Shown here piece after piece: positions 7,766 to 17,406 of a DNA stretch of 37,827 nt. The position numbers and the translations under genes are program-made. This DNA is from Yanshouia hominis. Its GTDB lineage: Bacteria; Bacillota; Clostridia; Oscillospirales; Ruminococcaceae. The stretch lies in the NCBI GenBank assembly GCA_014385025.1, contig JACRTB010000024.1:1-37827 (forward strand). The letters run 5' to 3'. Each line of letters opens with the position of its first letter. The first letter of the stretch is position 1. The notes beneath the pieces are model-generated. The model saw nothing but the letters and a program-made list of their open reading frames with translations, searched no databases and had not been told where the DNA came from.

Positions 7766-9552
7766 ATTTCAATCCACGCGCTCCGCATGGAGCGCGACAT
7801 CCAACCAGCAGGCTGCTGGATATTTCCGTTGCATTTCAATCCACGCGCTCCGCATGGAGCGCGACCGCCCTCCGGCTGTCCGAGGAAATGTTTGTAGGCG
7901 ATTTCAATCCACGCGCTCCGCATGGAGCGCGACGCGGCCCGGAGCTGGTCAACCTCGTCCTGCAGCCGTATTTCAATCCACGCGCTCCGCATGGAGCGCG
8001 ACCAACGCATTGAGCGCATCTGCGCCTGTATACTGGAATTTCAATCCACGCGCTCCGCATGGAGCGCGACGGCGTAGACATTTTTGATGACGCCGCGCAG
8101 CATAATTTCAATCCACGCGCTCCGCATGGAGCGCGACTGCATCCGTCATCATAGCTTCCGGCGGGCAGATTATTTCAATCCACGCGCTCCGCATGGAGCG
8201 CGACGCATTGGTAATCCTCGTTTTGACAAGCCCATGAAAATTTCAATCCACGCGCTCCGCATGGAGCGCGACGGCATCAATCGCTTTCTTCGCCCCGGGG
8301 GAAAGCTATTTCAATCCACGCGCTCCGCATGGAGCGCGACCTGCCCTGATCGGGGCAAAAGGAGGACTGGCCGGATATTTCAATCCACGCGCTCCGCATG
8401 GAGCGCGACGGCGCGGCAGCAAAACAAAAATTCTTTTCGCGATGATTTCAATCCACGCGCTCCGCATGGAGCGCGACCATCCCGCAAGGACGCGCCCCGC
8501 CTCATCGACCAATTTCAATCCACGCGCTCCGCATGGAGCGCGACGCGAATACCGAGAGGATTCCGATCATCGCCCGACCATTTCAATCCACGCGCTCCGC
8601 ATGGAGCGCGACAGCTTAAAGGTAACTAGGACAAGGATAACAACAAATTTCAATCCACGCGCTCCGCATGGAGCGCGACGTGGTCAATGCCGGGGGAGAA
8701 TCCTTGACAGACCATATTTCAATCCACGCGCTCCGCATGGAGCGCGACGGAATCATTTTTCTTCCGCCAACTGTCACGACCGATTTCAATCCACGCGCTC
8801 CGCATGGAGCGCGACCTTTGACAGGAGGGCAAACCATGCAAAACGCAATCCAATTTCAATCCACGCGCTCCGCATGGAGCGCGACATGCAGGTTTAGGCG
8901 GTGAGGATGGATGCCGAACCATTTCAATCCACGCGCTCCGCATGGAGCGCGACATTTTTGCCCCAACTGCGGCGCTCGGATGGACGGATTTCAATCCACG
9001 CGCTCCGCATGGAGCGCGACGATTCTTTTCGGTCTCGTCCGGAATATCCTCCGATTTCAATCCACGCGCTCCGCATGGAGCGCGACTCTACTATGTGTCG
9101 TTTTTATGATAAAAAGCTTATTTCAATCCACGCGCTCCGCATGGAGCGCGACATGCTAAAAACACCAAGAGAAGAAAAAAACGAAATTTCAATCCACGCG
9201 CTCCGCATGGAGCGCGACATTGAAGTTCATCGGTTTCACCTTCGTTATAGGATTTCAATCCACGCGCTCCGCATGGAGCGCGACTCCAGAAGCTCAAGGC
9301 GCTGCTCGAGGAGCTGGAGATTTCAATCCACGCGCTCCGCATGGAGCGCGACGCGAGATGAAACGCTTGCAATCATGTCGGTTATATTTCAATCCACGCG
9401 CTCCGCATGGAGCGCGACTCATTCACTGTCCCCTCCATTCAGCCATTCCCGCAATTTCAATCCACGCGCTCCGCATGGAGCGCGACACGGGGTCGATGCC
9501 GACGAGGTCCAGCTTGTCAATTTCAATCCACGCGCTCCGCATGGAGCGCGAC

Positions 9553-9586
9553 CCGCCCAATATCGGGGCAATCAAAGAGGCGATAA
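9553..9586 (-). repeat. spacer related to 11374-11407 (diverged target)
   Basis: Shifted by one nucleotide, the two spacers match except at two positions (shared blocks CGCCCAATATCGGGGC and ATCAAAGAGGCGAT). The target frame would read PNIGAIKEA. They most likely come from homologous genes of two related invaders. Confidence 0.9.
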
Positions 9587-10094
9587 ATTTCAATCCACGC
9601 GCTCCGCATGGAGCGCGACCTGGCGAAAGCACGGCTTATTTACCCTGGTGCAAAAATTTCAATCCACGCGCTCCGCATGGAGCGCGACCGAATGTCCCTG
9701 TTTTTACGGCGGATCGCGTCACAATTTCAATCCACGCGCTCCGCATGGAGCGCGACGGATCAAGGATGATGATGTGGCGGCCAGAGATCACATTTCAATC
9801 CACGCGCTCCGCATGGAGCGCGACCGGTTGTGCTTGTCATGCCGGTTTCTCCTCAAAATATTTCAATCCACGCGCTCCGCATGGAGCGCGACGGACACAA
9901 CGAAGCGCCTATTGTGGAGCAAGATGATTTCAATCCACGCGCTCCGCATGGAGCGCGACTACCGGCGATGAGGCCGAACCGGATGCCCCGCCGATTTCAA
10001 TCCACGCGCTCCGCATGGAGCGCGACATCATGTCTGGAGCCCTCCGTAGGTCAGCGCCGAGATTTCAATCCACGCGCTCCGCATGGAGCGCGAC

Positions 10095-10128
10095 GGCGGG
10101 CCTCAACGGGCTGACCGCCGGAAATCCG
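10095..10128 (-). repeat. spacer near-identical to 10565-10597 (one nt longer)
   Basis: Both spacers share the same end in crRNA orientation (CGGATTTCCGGCGGTC at the handle side) and differ only by one extra nucleotide at the far end (34 versus 33 nt). This fits two captures of one protospacer with the same PAM but different trimming. Confidence 0.95.
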
Positions 10129-12587
10129 ATTTCAATCCACGCGCTCCGCATGGAGCGCGACAAATAGCGGTAGGCCCCGGCGGGTCCGGCCACCGATTTC
10201 AATCCACGCGCTCCGCATGGAGCGCGACGAGATCAGGTCGGAGTCGGGGTTTGCGTCCTCGTTATTTCAATCCACGCGCTCCGCATGGAGCGCGACGGCC
10301 GCCCGCGGCCCCGGGGCGGCGCGCAGGGTATTTCAATCCACGCGCTCCGCATGGAGCGCGACTGGCAAGCCTCCCGGCAGCGGCGCAGTCCCTTGCCGAT
10401 TTCAATCCACGCGCTCCGCATGGAGCGCGACGCCGCCGCGTTTTTGGCTGTGGTCGAGCGCGTCAATTTCAATCCACGCGCTCCGCATGGAGCGCGACAA
10501 GGCCTTGATCCTCTGCAAATAGGTCAGCGTCATTTCAATCCACGCGCTCCGCATGGAGCGCGACGCGGGCCTCAACGGGCTGACCGCCGGAAATCCGATT
10601 TCAATCCACGCGCTCCGCATGGAGCGCGACGCGGCCGGGTGGTCCGGCCGCTCGGCGGAAGCCCCATTTCAATCCACGCGCTCCGCATGGAGCGCGACAT
10701 ATGCTGTGCCAGGCCCTGCATTGGAGAGGAGCATAATTTCAATCCACGCGCTCCGCATGGAGCGCGACTCGGCGAGATCGCCGAGCCGCAGCCAGGGCGA
10801 AAGATTTCAATCCACGCGCTCCGCATGGAGCGCGACTCAAGCACCTTTTTGATTGAATTCCAAAGATTCTATTTCAATCCACGCGCTCCGCATGGAGCGC
10901 GACCGAAAAACGCCTTGACAGAGATTTTAGCAATATCATTTCAATCCACGCGCTCCGCATGGAGCGCGACGGCCGGCACATGAGCGAACTGCCTCAAAAG
11001 GTCCTATTTCAATCCACGCGCTCCGCATGGAGCGCGACATTGTGCAGGACAGCAACAAGATTGCATGGTGGGATTTCAATCCACGCGCTCCGCATGGAGC
11101 GCGACGGCAAGATCACGCACCGCCGCGTCCCTCTCCTGCCATTTCAATCCACGCGCTCCGCATGGAGCGCGACGAGAACAGGCAGGCGATTTCCCCCGTA
11201 ATTAACGATTTCAATCCACGCGCTCCGCATGGAGCGCGACCCGATCTTGTCCGGCGTAACGGTTTCCATCGGGATTTCAATCCACGCGCTCCGCATGGAG
11301 CGCGACGCATGACCGCGACAAAGGCCCGCCTCGATCTAATATTTCAATCCACGCGCTCCGCATGGAGCGCGACCGCCCAATATCGGGGCGATCAAAGAGG
11401 CGATCAGATTTCAATCCACGCGCTCCGCATGGAGCGCGACTTTGACAATATCAGCCTCCGCAAGATTACGGACGAGATTTCAATCCACGCGCTCCGCATG
11501 GAGCGCGACTGCGTTTACCGAGCTTGAGGTGAGAGTCGACTTCTCATTTCAATCCACGCGCTCCGCATGGAGCGCGACCCCCGCGGATTCATAGATTGAT
11601 GATTAGATATAATTTCAATCCACGCGCTCCGCATGGAGCGCGACTACCTCCTTCGGTCTTAGCGTTCAGGATAGCCACATTTCAATCCACGCGCTCCGCA
11701 TGGAGCGCGACGTCCATGATTGACCTCCTTTCTGAGCTCGCGTTGCTGATTTCAATCCACGCGCTCCGCATGGAGCGCGACGAACGCCACCGTTACCGTA
11801 TGCCACTCTAAGACATTTCAATCCACGCGCTCCGCATGGAGCGCGACCGGTCAAGGTCTTAGAGCCGCATTTGCAGGTAACGATTTCAATCCACGCGCTC
11901 CGCATGGAGCGCGACAGCCGGAGCTTGCGGTCGTCAAGAGTATCGGTCGCATTTCAATCCACGCGCTCCGCATGGAGCGCGACCGTAGCGGTCCCGACGA
12001 TGGCAATTATGATTTTGATTTCAATCCACGCGCTCCGCATGGAGCGCGACGACTGACTTTCCCGAGGCTTGCTTCGGGAATCACTTATTTCAATCCACGC
12101 GCTCCGCATGGAGCGCGACGATTCGGTTTTCGGCTTTCGCCTTACTGTAGTAATTTCAATCCACGCGCTCCGCATGGAGCGCGACATAGCAGCCAGAATC
12201 GCGTTGAGCTCGTTTGCGAGATTTCAATCCACGCGCTCCGCATGGAGCGCGACGCTTGAGGCTGCTGGGTATGACTACGCCGCCGTACAATTTCAATCCA
12301 CGCGCTCCGCATGGAGCGCGACCGACCGCAAGTATACGAAGAAGGAGCTTGACATATTTCAATCCACGCGCTCCGCATGGAGCGCGACCGGATTTTCTTA
12401 ATACTCTCAAAGCTCATTTTGCATTTCAATCCACGCGCTCCGCATGGAGCGCGACGTCGGCGTTGGTGCGAGCACGGTCCGCAAATGGATTTCAATCCAC
12501 GCGCTCCGCATGGAGCGCGACCGACAAGTCTCTTATCGGTCAGCCGGACAAGCAATTTCAATCCACGCGCTCCGCATGGAGCGCGAC

Positions 12588-12757
12588 AGCAAAAAACGAC
12601 AAATCACATAAGAAATTATGTTGTTTTTTACAACAATAAGAACATAAATTTGGAAAGAAAACTGTTTTGATTGTTTAAGACCGACAGAAACAGAAATTTT
12701 GTTCAGAAAAAATGGTGCGAACTACTAGGGATTTTACTGATCGCTTATTATCCGCAC
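12588..12757 (-). promoter_or_regulatory. CRISPR leader
   Basis: A 170-nt AT-rich stretch between the leader-proximal repeat (ending 12587) and the end of cas2 (12758). It has no gene. On the minus strand it contains an inverted repeat, TTGTTGTAAAAAACAACA, about 30 nt before the first repeat. Its position and composition are those expected of the array promoter and the Cas1-Cas2 integration signal. I could not choose a single convincing -35/-10 pair. Confidence 0.75.
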
Positions 12758-13048
12758 CTACACCAGCAGGATTCCCTCCGGTTTGTAAGTCGACTTTGTG
12801 CCGAAGTGTTCAATTTTCCCCTGATACTGGTTGCCAAGGTGATAAAAGCGCAGACTATCCTTCTGATCGTCGATGATAGAAATCAAACGGGATTGCAGCA
12901 TCCGATACTGTGCGGGATCGAGCAGACATTCAAAAACAGAATTCTGCACCCGCTGCCCATAGTTTACGCATTGCTTTGCAACCTGCCGTAAACGTTTTCT
13001 GCCAGCGGGATCAGATGTATTGACATCATAAGTGATTAAGATCAGCAC
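12758..13048 (-). CDS. cas2: CRISPR-associated endonuclease Cas2
   Basis: 96 residues starting MLILITYDVNT, with the ferredoxin-fold first strand and the conserved Asp8 after the YD motif. The length is normal for Cas2. It forms the structural dimer between two Cas1 dimers in the spacer integration complex. It is the last gene of the minus-strand cas operon, 9 nt after the cas1 stop, and faces the leader. Confidence 0.95.
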   Translation of the reverse strand: MLILITYDVNTSDPAGRKRLRQVAKQCVNYGQRVQNSVFECLLDPAQYRMLQSRLISIIDDQKDSLRFYHLGNQYQGKIEHFGTKSTYKPEGILLV

Positions 13049-13057
13049 AATACCACC

Positions 13058-14089
13058 TCATTTCCACAGGAACGGCGGATATGCATCCAGATCACCACGC
13101 AGGCAGCGGGCAAGCAGAAGCGCCTGCACATAGGGAACCAGCCCCCATACTATTTTCTCTTTCAGGTACGGGTGGGTGAGAGACTCGGACAAACGCTTCT
13201 GCCAGGCCGTAAGAAAGATTTTTCGCCCTTCGTCTGTCAGCAAAACCGCACCGCCGGGCTGCTGTTCGAAATGTCCGGGCTGTATGACGCGGTTGTTAAC
13301 CAGCGTGGCGACGAAACGGTCTGCAAAGAGAGGTCGCAGTTCTTCCATCAGGTCAAGGGCAAGCGACGAACGGCCGGGTCGGTCGCGATGCAGAAAGCCC
13401 ACATAAGCATCCAGACCGACGCTTTCAAGGGCGCCTGCGCAGGCGTTTGACAAAAGGCTGTATGCAAAGGAAAGCATGGCATTGAGAGGATCAAGAGGAG
13501 GGCGGCGTGAACGGCCGGTAAATGCAAAGGTTTCACGTTGGTTCAGCAGCAGTGCATCGAACGCGTCGAAATATACGGCGGCCGCTTGCCCCTCCAGCCC
13601 TCGCAGGGAATCCAGACTGGTTTCCGCCAAAATGGAGGGAAGGCTGTCGGATAATGACTTGGACGCGCACCTCAGTGCCTCGGTATCAACGCGCAGCGCA
13701 TGGTCCCGACGGGTGCGCTCGATGCTCCAGCGTCCGTTATATACCTTTCCAAACACAAAGCTGCGGGCGTAGCGACAGCTCCGGCCTTCGTCGTCTGAGA
13801 TGCGGTACTGTTCTTTGCGCAGCAGAACATTTCCGGGATTTTCTCCGCTTACACGGGCGAGAAAACGGCCTCGGGGAGTAAGAAAAGCCAGATTGACCCC
13901 TTCACGCGCGCATTTTCCCATCAGTGCCGGACTCGCGCCCTTGTAGGAAAAGCACAGGATGCCCTCGAGCGTATGCAGTGGAAATTGGCCGCGCTTTTGT
14001 TCACCTGCCAATACAAGCACCGTCTCGCCGTCAAGGGAAAGGTAGCTGTCCTCGCTCAGGACGAATAGAGTATTGAGAAATTTTCTCAT
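13058..14089 (-). CDS. cas1: CRISPR-associated integrase Cas1 (type I-C)
   Basis: 343 residues from ATG 14089. This start has GGAGG 7 nt upstream and overlaps the cas4 stop as ATGA. A longer upstream frame is only the cas4 tail in another frame. The N-terminal beta domain runs to about residue 85. The helical catalytic domain has the expected metal ligands: Glu166 in GLEGQAA, His234 in GFLHRDRPGR and an acidic pair near 249-250 in DLMEELRP. Cas1 catalyses spacer integration at the leader end together with Cas2, with Cas4 selecting and trimming PAM-containing prespacers. Confidence 0.95.
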   Translation of the reverse strand: MRKFLNTLFVLSEDSYLSLDGETVLVLAGEQKRGQFPLHTLEGILCFSYKGASPALMGKCAREGVNLAFLTPRGRFLARVSGENPGNVLLRKEQYRISDDEGRSCRYARSFVFGKVYNGRWSIERTRRDHALRVDTEALRCASKSLSDSLPSILAETSLDSLRGLEGQAAAVYFDAFDALLLNQRETFAFTGRSRRPPLDPLNAMLSFAYSLLSNACAGALESVGLDAYVGFLHRDRPGRSSLALDLMEELRPLFADRFVATLVNNRVIQPGHFEQQPGGAVLLTDEGRKIFLTAWQKRLSESLTHPYLKEKIVWGLVPYVQALLLARCLRGDLDAYPPFLWK

Positions 14090-14760
14090 ATGGTTTCCTC
14101 CGCGTCGGACAGATGTGCCTGAAGATAGGCTGATGCGGCCGGAGTTTTGATCAGCCTGGGCAGACAAACTTCTTTGAGCGAGCAGGCGCTGCACCCCTTG
14201 GAAGGCGTTGCCTTGGGGGTATGCCCCCGCTCATAGAGCGTCCGCATCTCGGCGAGCATGGATTCCACCCGGCCGCGCAGTGCCGTATCCAGCGCGACCC
14301 GCGTACGGCGCCGGGGTTCTCCGTAAAAAAGGTGGCCCTCCGGAATTTCGCACAGCAGCATTTCCTCAAGACAGATCGCCTGCGCGCAGAGCTGCAGTTC
14401 ATCCGCGCCGCAGGCATTGGGGCGTCCCTTTTTATATTCGACCGGGCAGGGGAGCCAGGTCCCATCGATTCCCGCAAGCGGGACGCCGGCCGGATCGCGC
14501 CGGAACTCCACCACATCGCATACGCCCTGCGCGCAGAGACGGTGCGATATGACGCGCAGGCTGCGTGCAATCAGCAGGTCGCCGCGCCGTTCGGATAATT
14601 TCTCGTCATGGGCGCGCTGATGAAGGAGATGCCCTTCAACGGTGCGCAGATTTTCCGCCCACTGCCGCTCGATGTGGATCAGCGCCCACTGGCGGCGGCA
14701 GAAGGCGAAATGCTGCAGCCCGGACAGGGCAAGATAGTCTTCCTCCTGCCGGATGGTCAC
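14086..14760 (-). CDS. cas4: CRISPR-associated exonuclease Cas4
   Basis: 224 residues. I choose GTG 14760, which overlaps the cas7c stop as GTGA, giving translational coupling in place of a separate ribosome site. The RecB-like nuclease fold shows Cys21 in HFAFCRRQW, the E-x-K motif in 'CPVEYKKGRP', and a C-terminal Cys cluster (Cys190, Cys193, Cys199) that with Cys21 would bind an iron-sulfur cluster. Cas4 trims prespacers and sets PAM orientation in type I-C adaptation. Confidence 0.93.
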   Translation of the reverse strand: MTIRQEEDYLALSGLQHFAFCRRQWALIHIERQWAENLRTVEGHLLHQRAHDEKLSERRGDLLIARSLRVISHRLCAQGVCDVVEFRRDPAGVPLAGIDGTWLPCPVEYKKGRPNACGADELQLCAQAICLEEMLLCEIPEGHLFYGEPRRRTRVALDTALRGRVESMLAEMRTLYERGHTPKATPSKGCSACSLKEVCLPRLIKTPAASAYLQAHLSDAEETI

Positions 14761-15647
14761 ACCATCTGCGTGCAGGACACGCCCTCGGGCAGCGCGGCGG
14801 TATCGACCGAAACGGCATAGTCGCTGTAGGCGCGCGGGCTGACAACCCCTTCGCGTCGGGAGACGGCGACCGTATCGAACAGCTTGTAGGCGGGGGCGCA
14901 GCCCAGTTCGCAGTTGTGCCGGAAGACGATCAGCTGGCGCACAGCCATCTTGCCGCGCGCGGCGGAGTGATCCACCTCGAACATGTTGAGGATGGCCTGC
15001 CACAGCAGCTCGAGGTCATCCTCGGAAAAGCCGGTGGTTTTGCGGGCGAGGTTGGCCGAGATATACCCCTCGCAGCGGTAGAGGGCGTAGGGGACGATAT
15101 GCTTGCGTCCCATCTCGGTGTTCTTCTTTTCCGCGTCGGTTTCTGTGGTGATGGCGACGCGGGTGATCGTTACCTCCTGCGGCACGATCGGATCGACCGA
15201 GCGGGCAAACCCCAGCTGTACCGGCCCGCGCACCTGCCCGCAGTTGAGATTATTCTTAACAAATGTGGTCATAACCGCGCCGAAGGTGCGAATATCGTAA
15301 AACTGCCGGCACATAAAGTCCCGGATCTTCCCGTCGAGGCCGGGGTCCTTCTTCCTGGCCTCCTTGAGCGTTTTTTCGTCGATATTCCAGTGGGAGAAGG
15401 CTTCGGCGTCCGAGCGGTTGAGCGGTACGCCGTCCTTGATGTAGATGCGGTATCCCTCCGCGTCCTCCTTCACCGTTTCCACATAATTGCGGATTTTGTG
15501 CTTCAGGCAGACGTCGGTTACCAGCCCATAGCCGGTTTCGGGGTCCAGACGGGGCATATTGCCCGCGTCGGGGTCGCCGTTGGGGTTGCCGTTCTCCACA
15601 TCAAACAGGATGACAAATTCATAGCGGTTTTTGATCGGTTCAGACAT
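14757..15647 (-). CDS. cas7c: Cascade backbone protein Cas7c (Csd2)
   Basis: 296 residues from ATG 15647, 1 nt after the cas8c stop, with AAGGAGG 9 nt upstream. The N-terminus (NRYEFVILFDVENGNPNGDPD, here given in two parts: NRYEFVILFDV and ENGNPNGDPD) is the Csd2 RRM-fold signature. A further conserved block is 'CRQFYDIRTFGAVM'. Multiple Cas7c copies coat the crRNA spacer in the type I-C interference complex. A longer frame upstream is only the cas8c tail. Confidence 0.95.
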   Translation of the reverse strand: MSEPIKNRYEFVILFDVENGNPNGDPDAGNMPRLDPETGYGLVTDVCLKHKIRNYVETVKEDAEGYRIYIKDGVPLNRSDAEAFSHWNIDEKTLKEARKKDPGLDGKIRDFMCRQFYDIRTFGAVMTTFVKNNLNCGQVRGPVQLGFARSVDPIVPQEVTITRVAITTETDAEKKNTEMGRKHIVPYALYRCEGYISANLARKTTGFSEDDLELLWQAILNMFEVDHSAARGKMAVRQLIVFRHNCELGCAPAYKLFDTVAVSRREGVVSPRAYSDYAVSVDTAALPEGVSCTQMV

Positions 15648-15648
15648 G

Positions 15649-17406
15649 TTATGCTTCCTCCTTCGGTTTTCCGGCAAAGAATTTCTGCACCTGATGGTAA
15701 TAGCCCAGATGGAACGCTCCCTGCTCGGGCAGCGAAAGCCGTACCGGAAGTGTTTCGTGGATACGGCCTTCCAGCTCCCCAATCTGCTTTTCGAAGTAGA
15801 TGCGCCGGCCGGTTTCCAGTTTCCGCAGATGGCTCTGCGACAGCTTGGTCAGCAGCGGAAAGATGGTTGCGGGAGTCGCGGAGGCGCTGTTGAAATACTT
15901 GTCCTTGATGGTTGCCTTGATACCCGGATTGGCGTCCGACTGCACCCGCTCGAGCACGGCGAACAGCCTTCCGAGCAGATAGGGAAGATAGCTGCTCTGT
16001 TCGTTCAGTTCCACGGTTAAAACCTCCTCCGGAATATGATAGTGGGTGTTCCGCAAGAAAAAGGCCTTCAGGATCGCCGCCCGGCCGTAAGTGACGGTTT
16101 GTTCGGCGCGGATCCGCAGCATCGTCTGCCCGAGCAGGGAGGCCGGGTAAGCTCCGCCCGATAGAATCGCGCGGATCAGCGCGCCCGCCATCGGCGGGGA
16201 AGCTTTTTTGTCACGGCTTTTGGGGTTGACCGTTTCTCCAAGCAGCTTCCACATCGGCAGGAAACCGCTTTCCAGATAGGTGGGCTTCACGATGCGCAGC
16301 CGTTCATAGTGCTCCTGCACGTGCCTGAGGATATGACCGAAGGTATCCTGCAGAAAAAAGCGTACCGAGAGCCGCGCGGCGTTTGGCGCCAGTCCAAGGA
16401 TAAAAAACCGGTTGTCCGGATTCAGGGGAACCCCTTCCAGGCTGATCGGGTCGCCGCGCGCAAGCGCCGCCGCCGCGCCCCAAAGATCCTCCTGTGCAAT
16501 ACGGTTGGCGTCGGCGCCGAACAGCGTGCCGCAGAAAATGTCCTGACAGAGCGGCTCGGCGTCTTCGGCCCAGCAGAGGACGGCGGTATCCCCAATGTAG
16601 TAGACGTGCTCCCGGTCCGCGATGAGGCGGTTGAGCGCCGCGCCGTAGAAAAAGGCGGCCGCCTCCGAAACCGGCGCGTTCAGTCCCTGTCCGCTTTTAT
16701 CACCGTCTTCATGGCCATAGGATTCAAATGCCGGCGCGTTGAAGGAAACCAGCGAAGCCCCGCTTGGCTGCGCGTCCCGGACACCCTTGATCGAGGGATG
16801 CAGGCGGGCGATCGGGCCGGTTTCTCCGGTGACCAGACAGCGCCCGACAACGGCGCCGTCGGATTGATTCAGGGAATACGCCTGCCATGCCGCGCGGATG
16901 CCCGGGTCCTGCTGCGGAAATACTCCGTCCACCGAAAAGACCAGATTTCCCCCTTTCATCAGCTCGTCCAGAAAAGGGGCGACCGCAGGATGCCCGGCTG
17001 CGTGCCCGGGCTGCCAGGCAGCGAAGAAGGCGGTTACCGCGTGTGCCGCCGGATTGTTCAGTCCGGAAAGAATCTTCTCATGAAGCGTCCGCGCGGCCAC
17101 AAAGCATTGGAGGGTACGTTCCGGTTTGCCTTTGGCGTCCATGCCGAGAAAGTAGGCGCTGTTGTCGCACAAAAAGTTGGAGCATACGCCCGACGTCTTT
17201 TTTACCCTCTCAGGTACTTCGAGCGATTGGGGAACCTCCTTCCTGCCGTTTCCCGAGGGGATCATGAGGGGGATTACGCCTTGCAGCGTCCCGTTTTGAT
17301 CAATCGAAAGAGCGAAGGAAACCGGCGCATCGCACCAACCCGGCGGACGGACGGCACCCCGGGCCGCCAAAGCGTCATAATAGCGCCGCAGTGCCTGCAA
17401 AATCAT
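15649..17406 (-). CDS. cas8c: Cascade large subunit Cas8c (Csd1)
   Basis: 585 residues, the usual length for Csd1. It begins MILQALRRYYDAL and contains 'SNFLCDNSAYFLGMD' near residue 78 and 'VTGETGPIARLHPSIKGV' near 195, both typical of Csd1. The ATG overlaps the cas5c stop (17403-17406). Cas8c recognises the PAM and recruits Cas3. In type I-C an internal translation start in this gene usually makes the small subunit Cas11c. I could not fix one by eye. Confidence 0.93.
   Translation of the reverse strand: MILQALRRYYDALAARGAVRPPGWCDAPVSFALSIDQNGTLQGVIPLMIPSGNGRKEVPQSLEVPERVKKTSGVCSNFLCDNSAYFLGMDAKGKPERTLQCFVAARTLHEKILSGLNNPAAHAVTAFFAAWQPGHAAGHPAVAPFLDELMKGGNLVFSVDGVFPQQDPGIRAAWQAYSLNQSDGAVVGRCLVTGETGPIARLHPSIKGVRDAQPSGASLVSFNAPAFESYGHEDGDKSGQGLNAPVSEAAAFFYGAALNRLIADREHVYYIGDTAVLCWAEDAEPLCQDIFCGTLFGADANRIAQEDLWGAAAALARGDPISLEGVPLNPDNRFFILGLAPNAARLSVRFFLQDTFGHILRHVQEHYERLRIVKPTYLESGFLPMWKLLGETVNPKSRDKKASPPMAGALIRAILSGGAYPASLLGQTMLRIRAEQTVTYGRAAILKAFFLRNTHYHIPEEVLTVELNEQSSYLPYLLGRLFAVLERVQSDANPGIKATIKDKYFNSASATPATIFPLLTKLSQSHLRKLETGRRIYFEKQIGELEGRIHETLPVRLSLPEQGAFHLGYYHQVQKFFAGKPKEEA

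Larger units (their letters stand above)
6018..12587 (-). CRISPR. type I-C CRISPR array, 98 repeats and 97 spacers
   Basis: I counted 98 repeats of 33 bp with a mean period of about 67.4 bp and spacers of about 33-37 nt. On the minus strand the repeat starts GTCGCGCTCC, has a 7-bp stem (GCGCTCC/GGAGCGC, loop ATGC) and ends GTGGATTGAAAT, the standard type I-C form whose last 11 nt become the crRNA 5' handle. Transcription is therefore on the minus strand, with the leader at 12588 and newest spacers at the high-coordinate end. The lowest-coordinate repeat (6018-6050) is badly degenerate in its handle half, as expected of a leader-distal end. The repeat ending at 6385 has one substitution (G to A at 6372). 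All ORFs predicted inside are repeat artefacts. Confidence 0.99.

Noticed and set aside
5862-12639. Many ORFs of 60-356 codons with repeated NPRAPHGAR, MRSAWIEI or STRSAWSA blocks
   Set aside because: They are six-frame translations of the CRISPR repeat. The period is 67 nt, the frames rotate, and there are no ribosome sites.
14565-15893. 442-codon plus-strand ORF
   Set aside because: Antisense shadow of cas7c and cas4 in GC-rich coding DNA.
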